A stretch of 64,000 nucleotides of DNA from an uncultured bacterium (GTDB lineage: Bacteria > Muiribacteriota > Ozemobacteria > Ozemobacterales > Ozemobacteraceae), in NCBI GenBank assembly GCA_937949615.1, contig CALEDQ010000011.1, forward strand, positions 32,269-96,268, written 5' to 3'. A program made the position numbers and the translations under genes. The stretch's first letter is position 1. The number at the start of each line of letters is the position of its first letter. Positions 56,305 to 64,000 of this stretch are shown here, piece by piece. The notes under the pieces were generated by a model. That model ran no database searches. It saw nothing but the letters and a program-made list of their open reading frames with translations, and was not told the origin of the DNA.

Positions 56305-57255
56305 TTATGGGTATACGTGAGTTCCGGCTTCGCCTTTAACGGCTTTGGCAAGATTTTCAGGATTGGTGATGATGGCGTGTTTGCCGCCATTTTTGATGAA
56401 TTTGATGATCGCTTCGCACTTCGGCAGCATCGAACCCGGCTTGAAATGACCTTCTTTGCAATACTGTTCGAGTTCGGCGACGGTTACTTTGTCGAGGGCC
56501 TTCTGATCGGGCTTGCCGAAGTTCAGGCAGGCTTTTTCAACGGCGGTAGAGACGATGAACATGTCGGCCTTGATGTTCGAAGCGAGCAGCGCTGAGGCGA
56601 AGTCCTTGTCGATAACTGCGGCAGTGCCTTCGAGGTTGCCCTTGTCGTTGCGAATGACCGGAATCCCGCCGCCACCGACTGCGACAACGCAGAAACCCTT
56701 GTCAGTGAGGGTGGTGATGGCGTTTTCTTCAATAATTTCGAGCGGCAGCGGTGAGGCGACAACACGGCGCCAGCCACGGCCGGCATCTTCCACCATCGCC
56801 CAGCCGTCATTCTTCATGCGGTCTTTGGCTTCGGCTTCGGTGTAGAACTGCCCGATCGGCTTGCTTGGCTTCTTGAAGGAAGGATCGTTCTTGTCGACGA
56901 GAACCTGGGTAACTACGGTAACGACCGGCTTTTTGATGCCGCGCTTCTTGAATTCATTGCCGAGCGCCATCTGAAAATTGTAGCCGATAGCACCCTGGGT
57001 GTCGGCGCCACAAGAATCGAGCGGCACCGGGTGCAGCTGACTGCGGGCGATTTCGCTGCGGAGCAGAATGAAACCGACCTGTGGGCCGTTGCCGTGGGTC
57101 AGAACGACGTTGTAACCCTGTTCGATCATGTCGGCGACATGCACCATGGTTCTGCAGGCTGCATCATACTGATCGGGAACAGTCTGGTGTTTGCTGTCGA
57201 GAATCAGTGAATTGCCGCCAACCGCGACTACTGCGAGTTTACCTTTTGCTGACAT
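56305..57255 (-). CDS. arcC: Carbamate kinase
   Basis: 316 residues. Motifs are VAVGGNSL, VLTHGNGPQVG, SCGADTQGAIGY, GWRRVVASPLP and VAVGGGGIPV, with C-terminal GSMLPKCEA, all matching carbamate kinases. It makes ATP and carbamate from carbamoyl phosphate and ADP, usually in arginine, agmatine or purine/allantoin catabolism. Start options are ATG 57267 (GGAGG only 1 nt before) and ATG 57255 (13 nt). I chose the latter because it gives the canonical N-terminus. Co-transcribed with the PLP enzyme. Confidence 0.92.
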   Translation of the reverse strand: MSAKGKLAVVAVGGNSLILDSKHQTVPDQYDAACRTMVHVADMIEQGYNVVLTHGNGPQVGFILLRSEIARSQLHPVPLDSCGADTQGAIGYNFQMALGNEFKKRGIKKPVVTVVTQVLVDKNDPSFKKPSKPIGQFYTEAEAKDRMKNDGWAMVEDAGRGWRRVVASPLPLEIIEENAITTLTDKGFCVVAVGGGGIPVIRNDKGNLEGTAAVIDKDFASALLASNIKADMFIVSTAVEKACLNFGKPDQKALDKVTVAELEQYCKEGHFKPGSMLPKCEAIIKFIKNGGKHAIITNPENLAKAVKGEAGTHVYP

Positions 57256-57516
57256 AAGAAGAATCATTCCTCCGTAAGTTGATGACTGACTTACAAATTA
57301 TGGGTGTAACGAAGCGCCTTCAGCCTTCATTATATTGCCTTATTCGACTTTCCTTGCAATTTCTTTAGTGTAAGCGAGAATTTTCTGCAGCGATTATACT
57401 CGCAAAAGTTCAAAATGTAAACTTTCCGACAAACCTCGCAGCATATCGGGGGAAAAACGAAGCGCTGCCGCGCGGGTCGAATCTGGCCTGCAGGGCAGCG
57501 CTGTCTGGTCGGTCGC

Positions 57517-58365
57517 TTATTGTGGCAGTGAGCTCAGCAGTTCGTCGATTTCGCCGGCGAGCGGCTCAACCGCTTTCTGCAGCTTGATGCAGGCCTGCTG
57601 CCAGTAGAGCGGGTCGGTTTCGCGCGCATACCAGCTGCCGGCAACGGCGGCTTTCGCAGCGGCCTTGAAGTATTTGACGGCAAATTTCAGGCGCCAGGCC
57701 GGAAAATCGAAGCCGCCGACCCGGGTCGAAACCATGCCGGCCTCATTACCGGCTTTAACGGCTTTCGATGCCAGCTGTCTCCATAAGTCGCGGGCTTCCG
57801 CTTCGCCGATCTGCTGCGGGAAGTTCGGCAGCATGCTTTTGACACGTTCGAGGCCTTCTCTGACGTTTTTGGCCCAGACAATATCGCCGGTCCAGATCGG
57901 TTCGGCAGAGGCCCAGAGTTTTATTTCTTTCAGGCCGATGTCGCAGGCACCGGCGAAATCTCGGCACTGAAATTCATGCACGCGGTCGGTTTCGGTTTTA
58001 TGCGGGTAAATCTGGGCTCCAAGAACGAAACGCTTTTGAAAATACATGGCTCCAAGGCGCAGCCGCACCGGCAGCTTGTATTTGTCGACAAGTTCGAGCA
58101 TGATTTTAGCTGATTTAGAGCAGTTCTGCGCGATTTTGACGCGGATATCGCTCCAGTTTTTGCCCTTGAGCTCTTCCGGCAGCGTGCCGGGAAAACCGGC
58201 TTCAGCACTGAACGGTGCCAGCAACAGCTGGCACTGTTCGACGGCTTTATCAATCTGCTGCTGGTGAATCCACTGCCACGGAACATCGACTTCGGCGCGG
58301 GCCGCCACCCCGGTAAATAGAACGAACACTGTCAGAACGAGCAGTTTCGCAAAGATCTTCATCAT
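57517..58365 (-). CDS. Secreted protein, paralogue of the protein at 61893-62660
   Basis: ATG 58365 is preceded by AAGGAG. 282 residues with a signal peptide (ending AARAEVD). Conserved with the paralogue: LPVRLRLGAMYF, EIKLWASAEPIW, LERVKSMLPNF, GFDFPAWRLKFAVKYF and QKAVEPLAGEIDELL. No known family. It lies just downstream of oadB on the same strand but with about 70 nt spacing, so it may have its own promoter. Confidence 0.7.
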   Translation of the reverse strand: MMKIFAKLLVLTVFVLFTGVAARAEVDVPWQWIHQQQIDKAVEQCQLLLAPFSAEAGFPGTLPEELKGKNWSDIRVKIAQNCSKSAKIMLELVDKYKLPVRLRLGAMYFQKRFVLGAQIYPHKTETDRVHEFQCRDFAGACDIGLKEIKLWASAEPIWTGDIVWAKNVREGLERVKSMLPNFPQQIGEAEARDLWRQLASKAVKAGNEAGMVSTRVGGFDFPAWRLKFAVKYFKAAAKAAVAGSWYARETDPLYWQQACIKLQKAVEPLAGEIDELLSSLPQ

Positions 58366-58436
58366 TGATACTCCTTGATGATTTTTCTTAATGGTACACA
58401 GAGCCACCCTGCAAATACAACCATTAATTTCTTCTG

Positions 58437-59576
58437 CTATTTCACCAGCGCGAGCAGAACGCCGGCGGCGACGGCCGAACCGATTACCCCCGAAACGTTC
58501 GGGCCCATGGCATGCATCAGCAGGTAATTGCTGCTGTTGTATTCAAGCCCCACTTTGTTGGCCACTCTGGCAGCCATAGGCACCGCCGAAACACCGGCCG
58601 CGCCGATCAGCGGGTTAATCGGTACCGAACTGAAACGATTCATGATTTTTGCCAGCACTATGCCGCCTGCAGTGCCCAATGAGAACGCCAGCAGACCCAG
58701 AATGATAATGCCGATGGTCTGCAGACTCAAAAATTCTTCAGCCGACAGTTTCGAGCCGACTGCCAGCCCGAGAAAAATCGTCACGATATTGATGAGCTCG
58801 TTCTGGGCGCATTTTGCCAGGCGCTCGGTCACCAGCGATTCCTTGAGCAGATTGCCGAACATCATGGCGCCAATCAGCGGCGTCGCCTGCGGAATGAACA
58901 GAATGCAGAGAAGCAGCACTGACACTGGAAAAACAATCTTCTCGGTTTTCGAAACTTCCCGCAGCTGGTGCATTTCGATGCGCCGTTCTTCTTCGCTGGT
59001 CAGCCACCGCATTATCGGCGGCTGAATAATCGGAACCAGTGCCATATAAGAATAGGCAGCCACAGCGATCGCGCCAAGCAGGCGCGGCGACAGGGCTGAT
59101 GCCACAAAAATCGCGGTCGGGCCGTCAGCGCCGCCAATAATGGCGATCGACGCGGCATCTTTCAGCGAAAAGCCGAGCCCGGCATATTGCGATAGCAGCA
59201 GGGCGCCCCACAGGGTTCCGAATATGCCGAGCTGCGCCGCGCCGCCGAGCAGAGCCATGCGCGGGTTGGCAATCAGCGGTCCGAAATCGGTCATGGCACC
59301 GACCCCGATGAATATAATCAGCGGAAACAGCCCATTAGCGATGCCGGCATGATAAACAATGCCGAGAAAGCCGTCAGCAGCTGTCATGTTTGCTACCGGA
59401 ACATTCGCCAGAATTCCGCCAAAACCTATCGGCAGCAGCAGCAGCGGTTCAAATTCCTTTTTAATGGCCAGCCAGATCAGAAAAAGGCCGACGAGAATCA
59501 TGATCAGCTGTTTAAAAGTCAGACAGTAAAGACCGGTTGTTCTGAGCAGTTCGCCCAGTGCAGAAGTGATATCCAT
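58437..59576 (-). CDS. oadB: Na+-translocating decarboxylase beta subunit OadB
   Basis: 379 residues with about ten hydrophobic helices. The family stretch GVGAMTDFGPLIANPRMALLGGAAQLGIF and the Na+-site loop GGADGPTAIFVAS are both present, as is the C-terminal GPNVSGVIGSAVAAG. OadB couples decarboxylation of carboxybiotin to Na+ export across the membrane. It is the third gene of oadGAB, starting 18 nt after oadA. Confidence 0.93.
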   Translation of the reverse strand: MDITSALGELLRTTGLYCLTFKQLIMILVGLFLIWLAIKKEFEPLLLLPIGFGGILANVPVANMTAADGFLGIVYHAGIANGLFPLIIFIGVGAMTDFGPLIANPRMALLGGAAQLGIFGTLWGALLLSQYAGLGFSLKDAASIAIIGGADGPTAIFVASALSPRLLGAIAVAAYSYMALVPIIQPPIMRWLTSEEERRIEMHQLREVSKTEKIVFPVSVLLLCILFIPQATPLIGAMMFGNLLKESLVTERLAKCAQNELINIVTIFLGLAVGSKLSAEEFLSLQTIGIIILGLLAFSLGTAGGIVLAKIMNRFSSVPINPLIGAAGVSAVPMAARVANKVGLEYNSSNYLLMHAMGPNVSGVIGSAVAAGVLLALVK

Positions 59577-59594
59577 TGTTTTTCTCCCTGCAGA

Positions 59595-61424
59595 TCAGCT
59601 GATCTGTATGACTGCCTGCCCGGCAGTGACCATACTGCCCTGACCGGCCATGATTTTTGCGACTGTGCCATCAACCGGTGATTTGATCTCCGTTTCCATT
59701 TTCATGGCTTCGATCACAAATACCGTCTGATCTTTTTTCACGCGGTCGCCCTCTTTGCAGGTAACCCTTATAATGGCACCGGGAAGGGGAGAAACAACCC
59801 GGTGCGTGTTCTGTGTTGCCGTTGTAATCGGCCTCACTTCAAGCTCGTGCGAAATCTCGGAAATATCGACTTCGTATTTCCGGCCGTTGACCACGGCGTT
59901 TTTGCCATCGAAAAAGACCGAGAAAGCTTTGTTCGCGAATTCGACGCTGTAGCCGGCAGCGCTTTTCCCTGACAGATTTGCTTTGGCGACCGCTGCGGTC
60001 GATGCCTGCGCCTTTTCGACGATTTTCTTTCTGACGTTTTCGACCGCTTCGCCTTTAAGGTAGGCGATTCCCTTGGCCTGGCAGGTGGCTGCGATAAAAA
60101 TGTTCTCGTCGGTTACCGCCAGTTCAGCCTCGATGAGCTTCTTTTTGAAAGATTCAATTGCCCTTGCAGGGTTCGCGTCGTTGAGTTTGAGCGGCGATTC
60201 AGTGGTCGGCGTCATTTTCAGCTGCTCAGATGCGATTCTGACGACTTCGGCATCAGGCGCAACCGGCGTTCGGCCAAAGTAGCCAAGAACCATTTTTCCG
60301 TAGCCTTCGGCGATTTTAGCCCAGGGCCCGAACATGACGTTGTTGTAAGCCTGTTGAAAATAGAACTGGGAAACCGGCGTAACCGAGGTTCCGAAGCCGC
60401 CTTTGCGCACGACTTCGCTCATAGCACGTATGACTTCCGGGTATCTTTCCATGGTGCCGTTGTCGCGCATCATCTGGGTATTCGCCGTCAGCGCGCCGCC
60501 TGGCATCGGCGAAAAAATGATGATCGGGTCGACCGCTCTGGCTTCCGGCGGCACAAAATAGTCTTTCATGCAGTCGGCAAAAACCTTTTCGGCTTCGACC
60601 AGCTTGCGAATATCGACGCCCAGGTCGTAGCTGGTGTCGCGCAGTGCGTGCCACATGGTAATGAAATCAGGCTGGCTGGTGCCGCCCGAAACCGGCGACA
60701 TTGCCAGATCGATGCCGTCAGCGCCCGCATCGAGTGCGGCCCGATAGGCAGCGACGGCGTTTCCGGCGGTATCATGCGTATGAAAGTTGATAAAGGTTCC
60801 CTCGGGCAACATGGCGCGCGCCAGTGCAATGGTCTTGAAAACCTTCGCCGGCGTCGAGGTTCCCGAGGCGTCTTTAAAACAGACCGAATGGTAGGGGATA
60901 CCGGCATCGAGAATCTGCCTGAGCACCTGGGCATAGAATTCGGGGGAATGGGCGCCCTCGCAGCCGGGCGGCAGTTCCATCATCGTCACGACGACCTGGT
61001 GTTTCAGCCCGGCCTCGACGATGCATTTGCCGCTGTAAATGAGGTTCTGCACATCGTTGAGCGCATCAAAATTTCTTATCGTATCGACGCCGTGTTTTTT
61101 GAAAAGCTTTGCATGCAGTTTAATGACATCACTGCTCTGGGAATCGAGGCCGACGACGTTGATGCCGCGCGCGAGGGTCTGCAGTTCTGCGTCTGGTCCG
61201 GCGGCTCTGCGGAAAGCATCCATCATGTCGAAGGCGTTTTCGTTGCAGTAGAAGAAAAGCGACTGGAATCTGGCGCCGCCGCCCGATTCGAAATAACGTA
61301 TTCCGGCCCTCGTGGCCGCTTCGACCGCCGGCAGAAAATCTTTCGTCAGCACTCTTGCGCCATAAACCGACTGAAATCCGTCACGAAAAGATGTGTCCAT
61401 TACTCTGATCAGTTTCTTTTTCAT
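59595..61424 (-). CDS. oadA: Decarboxylase alpha subunit OadA (carboxyltransferase plus biotinyl domain)
   Basis: 609 residues. The N-terminal HMGL-like carboxyltransferase domain has MDTSFRDGFQS, SVCFKDASG (the carbamylated-Lys region) and FHTHDTAGNAV (metal His residues). The C-terminal biotinyl domain carries the biotin Lys at residue 575 (EAMKME), about 35 residues from the end as usual. The enzyme transfers CO2 from oxaloacetate, or a related keto or acyl-CoA acid, to biotin. The divergent RDGFQS in place of the usual RDAHQS leaves the substrate open. It overlaps oadG by 4 nt. Confidence 0.9.
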   Translation of the reverse strand: MKKKLIRVMDTSFRDGFQSVYGARVLTKDFLPAVEAATRAGIRYFESGGGARFQSLFFYCNENAFDMMDAFRRAAGPDAELQTLARGINVVGLDSQSSDVIKLHAKLFKKHGVDTIRNFDALNDVQNLIYSGKCIVEAGLKHQVVVTMMELPPGCEGAHSPEFYAQVLRQILDAGIPYHSVCFKDASGTSTPAKVFKTIALARAMLPEGTFINFHTHDTAGNAVAAYRAALDAGADGIDLAMSPVSGGTSQPDFITMWHALRDTSYDLGVDIRKLVEAEKVFADCMKDYFVPPEARAVDPIIIFSPMPGGALTANTQMMRDNGTMERYPEVIRAMSEVVRKGGFGTSVTPVSQFYFQQAYNNVMFGPWAKIAEGYGKMVLGYFGRTPVAPDAEVVRIASEQLKMTPTTESPLKLNDANPARAIESFKKKLIEAELAVTDENIFIAATCQAKGIAYLKGEAVENVRKKIVEKAQASTAAVAKANLSGKSAAGYSVEFANKAFSVFFDGKNAVVNGRKYEVDISEISHELEVRPITTATQNTHRVVSPLPGAIIRVTCKEGDRVKKDQTVFVIEAMKMETEIKSPVDGTVAKIMAGQGSMVTAGQAVIQIS

Positions 61425-61648
61425 GCGGTTTTCCTTTCAGCAAAAGCGCGGGCTGCAGCGATTGCCACTGCGATTTCTTCGTCTGCTGAAGATTCGCAGT
61501 TGTCCAGAACGGCCGTTTCAGCGGAAAATTCCCCCGGCAGTGGTTTTAAAACCCTTGAAACCGTCTGCATCATGAAAATCATGACGGTTAAAAACAGAAA
61601 AACGGTTCCCATGCCGATGACCATGATGATGAGTCCATCGATAAGCAT
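61421..61648 (-). CDS. oadG: Decarboxylase gamma subunit OadG
   Basis: 75 residues with one membrane helix (LIIMVIGMGTVFLFLTVMIF) and a short acidic/Ala-rich tail. The position before oadA, with ATGA overlap, matches the usual gamma subunit that assembles the complex and binds Zn. Confidence 0.85.
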   Translation of the reverse strand: MLIDGLIIMVIGMGTVFLFLTVMIFMMQTVSRVLKPLPGEFSAETAVLDNCESSADEEIAVAIAAARAFAERKTA

Positions 61649-61892
61649 TGCAAAAACTCCTGTGCTGCTGCATCAGCCCCAAAAACCGGGCTGAGCTTGA
61701 TTCCTTGTATATTTCTGTGACTTTAAGCCTGACTGAACGCAAAGCCTAACATTGTGAATACTTTAACATGTAGAGGCGGCAGATTGCAAGCCAACAAATC
61801 CGCAGCCGCATAAATTGCCTGCTCAGCACTTTCGAGGCCTTGCTGAATGCCTCAAAATGCCAACTGGCGGCTGGGTTTCTGGCGAAGAATCT

Positions 61893-62660
61893 TCAGGGAA
61901 GGGTGTCGAGCAGTTCGTCGATTTGCACGGCGAGTGGTTCAACGGCTTTTCGCAGTCTGGCATCGGCCTGTTGCCAGTCGTTTAAATTGTTTCTGCCGCC
62001 TTCCTGCGTTTCTGAAACGGCGCAGATGGCGGCGGCCATAAAATATCTGACGGCGAATTTCAGTTGCCAGGCCGGAAAACTGAAACTGCCGACCCGGTCT
62101 GCGAGTATTTCGGCCTCTTTGCCGGCGCTGACAGTCCGGGCAGCGGTTTCTTCGTAATTTTTACGGGCGTCGGTGCCTGCATGCGCTTTCTTAAAATCAG
62201 GCAGCATGCTTTTGATCCGTTCGAGGCCGCTTCTGGTTTTTCCTGTCCAGACGTGGTCGTATGACCAGGCTGGTTCGGCGACCGCCCAGAGTTTCATTTC
62301 GCTGAGAATATCATCGCGGAATTCAATGAAATTGCTGTATTTCTCGGGAATCTTCAATCTGGCGGCGAGCATGAATTCTTTTTCGAAATACATGGCCCCG
62401 AGGCGCAGGCGCACCGGCAGCCATTTTTTCCCGGCGAGTTCGCGCATGATCGCGGCACATTCAGTGCAGCTAGTGGCTCCAGACTTGCTTTTATCCTCGG
62501 CTTTGCCGCCGGCACTGAATATCTGGACGCACTTTTCGGCGGCCTTCTCGATCAGTTTCTGCTGTTCCCGGCGCATTTCGCGGTCACCCTGCGCCCGGGC
62601 CGCAGCCCCGATAAAACACATCGCCGTCATCACCAGAAAAATCTTCACCAGCAATTTCAT
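61893..62660 (-). CDS. Secreted protein, paralogue of the protein at 57517-58365
   Basis: ATG 62660 with AAGGAG 7 nt upstream. 255 residues, signal peptide (AARAQGD), then helical. It shares LPVRLRLGAMYF, EMKLWAVAEPAW, LERIKSMLPDF, SFSFPAWQLKFAVRYF and RKAVEPLAVQIDELL with the other copy, but has its own CTEC motif (about residue 65). The two copies bracket oadGAB on the same strand. Confidence 0.72.
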   Translation of the reverse strand: MKLLVKIFLVMTAMCFIGAAARAQGDREMRREQQKLIEKAAEKCVQIFSAGGKAEDKSKSGATSCTECAAIMRELAGKKWLPVRLRLGAMYFEKEFMLAARLKIPEKYSNFIEFRDDILSEMKLWAVAEPAWSYDHVWTGKTRSGLERIKSMLPDFKKAHAGTDARKNYEETAARTVSAGKEAEILADRVGSFSFPAWQLKFAVRYFMAAAICAVSETQEGGRNNLNDWQQADARLRKAVEPLAVQIDELLDTLP

Positions 62661-62743
62661 CGCCTGTCTCCTTGTCGCCCTTTAATGCTACACACCCACC
62701 CACGACAAAACAACATTTTTAATTGTTGCTCTATTTATGATGA

Positions 62744-63248
62744 TGCCCTGTGCATTATCTTGACCTTACGAAGTTCAAGGAAAGCCCCCCCTAATCTGCG
62801 CACCCGTTTCGAAAAGTGGCTGCACGTCTTAAAATTCGGCGAGCTGTATGGTAAAATGGATGCAGAACTCGACGAGGTGCTGAAAATGGAAGAAGGAGTC
62901 GAAGACATGGTCAAGGACTTGAAAAAAATCAATGCCGACGCTGAAAAGCGCCAGCTGATGGAAACCCGCGAAAAGACCCGCACGGTTTTAAAGTCGATAA
63001 AAAACGACTCCTACTTTCGCGGCCACAAAAAGGGCAAAGTCGAAGGTAAAATCGAAGGCAAAATCGAAGGCAAGATCGAAGGCAAAATCGAAGGCAAGAT
63101 CGAAGGCAAAATCGAAGGCAAGGCCGAGGGTATGGCAGAAATCATTGCCCGGCTTCATAAGGGCGGCCGGTCTATTGAAGATATCGCCACCATGACCGGC
63201 CTCAGCCCCGAAGAAATCAAAAAGCTGCTCGCCACCCCAAAAAAATAA
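62744..63248 (+). pseudogene. 5'-truncated, frameshifted copy of the downstream Rpn/PD-(D/E)XK transposase-type gene
   Basis: 62744-62846 is nearly identical to 63897-64000. In the first copy a run reads GGAAAGCCCCCCC where the second has GGAAAAAAAGCCCCG, a net loss of 2 nt that shifts the frame and creates TAA. The N-terminal nuclease part is missing. Downstream the copy keeps the helical region, the KIEG repeats and a C-terminal helix (GLSPEEIKKLL). A spurious start at 62685 reads into it. Confidence 0.75.
63036..63129 (+). repeat. Tandem 12-bp repeat encoding KIEG units
   Basis: About seven to eight copies of ATCGAAGGCAAr (Lys-Ile-Glu-Gly), with A/G variation at one position. Such GK.EG runs are typical of the C-terminal tail of Rpn-type proteins and are prone to slippage. 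Confidence 0.85.
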
Positions 63249-63346
63249 TAAGCCGGCAATAAGCTCCTGTGCCTGATAATTCAAATCCCGCCCAATATAT
63301 TTTAGCTGCTGGTCTTAATTTTTTTTCCCTTTTTCCTTTTGAGATT

Positions 63347-63391
63347 GATTTACCTGTGAGGGTTTAATTTTGTAGCCCTCCCAGGTAAATC
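63347..63391 (+). promoter_or_regulatory. Long hairpin in the leader of the transposase-type gene
   Basis: GATTTACCTG (63347-63356) pairs with CAGGTAAATC (63382-63391) and inner GAGGG pairs with CCCTC, with one mismatch between them and a 13-nt loop. It ends 4 nt before the GGAGG of the gene, so it could mask translation. Confidence 0.6.
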
Positions 63392-63406
63392 AGTCGGAGG
63401 AAAAAC

Positions 63407-64000
63407 ATGACGAAATCTGCTTCCTGTGCAGTAAAAAGTCCGAAAATCAAAATTTATTCGTTTCTCAACGACGTTGTCTTTAAATGGATCTTTGGACAGC
63501 CGGTTCATTCGAGAAATACGATCTGCCTGCTGAATGCTTTATTGATGCTGACGGGTCGCAGACAAATAAAGTCGGTTACCATTCTTAACCCTTTTAATGA
63601 CCGGGAGTTCAAAGAAGACAAGCTTTCAGTGGTTGATGTTAAGGTTCAAGATCACGAAGGCGCACTTTACATCGTTGAATTGCAGGTTTTACGTGACCCA
63701 AACTACGTCAAGCGCTCAACTTACTACCTGGCAAAACTTTACACCCGTCAGCTGAGATCTGGCCAGAGTTATGAGAAGCTGCAGCCGGTTACTGTCATTT
63801 CAATTCTGGGCTTCAACCTATTCAAAAAGTCCGAAAAAATTCAGGAAATCTTTTTGTTCAGGAACCAGGAAGGCACTCTTAGCCTTGAAAAGACGATGGC
63901 TCTGCATTATCTTGATCTGACGAAGTTCAAGGAAAAAAAGCCCCGTAATCTGCGCACCCGTTTCGAAAAGTGGCTGCACGTCTTAAAATTCGGCGAGCTG
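63407..64000 (+). CDS. Rpn-family PD-(D/E)XK nuclease/putative transposase (3' end missing)
   Basis: ATG 63407 with GGAGG 6 nt upstream. The reading frame runs off the window end (198 codons visible). N-terminal FLNDVVFKWIFGQP, then VVDVKVQDHEGALYIVELQV with the D..E-x-Q core of the PDDEXK_2/Rpn family, followed by YYLAKLYTRQL. Rpn-type proteins are linked to recombination-promoting nuclease activity and often multiply in genomes. The decayed copy upstream fits this behaviour. Confidence 0.85.
   Translation, partial: MTKSASCAVKSPKIKIYSFLNDVVFKWIFGQPVHSRNTICLLNALLMLTGRRQIKSVTILNPFNDREFKEDKLSVVDVKVQDHEGALYIVELQVLRDPNYVKRSTYYLAKLYTRQLRSGQSYEKLQPVTVISILGFNLFKKSEKIQEIFLFRNQEGTLSLEKTMALHYLDLTKFKEKKPRNLRTRFEKWLHVLKFGEL

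Noticed and set aside
60354..61694. Long open frame of about 446 codons on the plus strand
   Set aside because: It runs antisense to oadA, which has full family motifs and a biotin site; the frame has no recognisable domain and is a codon-usage shadow.
63036..63129. CRISPR-like regular repeat
   Set aside because: 12-bp period without spacers, within a coding frame (KIEG repeats).
62685..63248. An intact 187-residue gene
   Set aside because: Its first 40 residues are out of frame with the homologous segment in the downstream copy; this is a frameshifted remnant.

Overview
This window carries about 45 genes from a Gram-negative-type, probably anaerobic and saccharolytic bacterium. Evidence for an envelope-rich cell is the many signal peptides, lipid-A-type glycosyltransferases, a prepilin and a PilT-type ATPase. 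Evidence for fermentative metabolism is a PPi-dependent phosphofructokinase, a ROK sugar kinase, carbamate kinase and a Na+-pumping decarboxylase. The style of the pilin-like modules (a Cys-rich tail ending in a C..HG motif), together with WG-repeat, Sel1 and HEAT proteins, recalls Candidatus Riflebacteria-type genomes. That placement is inference from style, not a demonstrated match.

Layout. 1-9.2 kb: a 5'-truncated SpoIIE-type phosphatase, a secreted beta-propeller-like protein overlapping a hypoxanthine/uracil-DNA glycosylase, then a 1478-residue protein made almost wholly of octapeptides. 9.4-12.8 kb: a Sel1 protein, tRNA-Ala(CGC), and a WG-repeat protein with a small secreted partner. 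13-20.7 kb: a large secreted protein with pilin-like Cys modules, a HEAT-PilT fusion, endonuclease I and a Cys-less thioredoxin-fold protein. 20.8-25.3 kb: a minus-strand operon of GT2, LAB_N, ArnT-like GT39, a small membrane protein and a GlgE-like GH13. 26.1-32.2 kb: a 2013-residue protein with two HAMP-cyclase halves. 32.3-34.8 kb: SH3-NlpC/P60 and other envelope proteins. 35-43.1 kb: moaA, ROK kinase, a degenerate phosphohexomutase, RlmD-type methyltransferase, PPi-PFK and a JAB-DinG helicase fusion. 43.3-46.9 kb: an ankyrin protein with a prepilin, a CFA-like methyltransferase and a Bax-inhibitor-1 protein. 47.1-54.7 kb: a VIT/vWA protein with an embedded headless pilin, an exonuclease, a 5'-nucleotidase and a 2H phosphoesterase. 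54.8-62.7 kb: a PLP enzyme with carbamate kinase, and an oadGAB operon flanked by two paralogous secreted proteins. 62.7-64 kb: a decayed and an apparently intact (edge-truncated) Rpn/PD-(D/E)XK transposase-type gene.

How it fits together. Sugar uptake and phosphorylation (ROK), glycolysis by PPi-PFK and decarboxylation coupled to Na+ export (OadGAB) form a plausible fermentative core. Much of the rest is envelope biology. The most unusual items are the octapeptide protein with an exact 193- and 136-residue super-periodicity, a single-chain cyclase whose two catalytic domains have complementary losses, pilin cores recycled into non-pilin proteins, the HEAT-PilT fusion, and a shared 7-4-7 palindrome upstream of two operons. 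No CRISPR array, prophage or insertion sequence with recognisable ends was seen.
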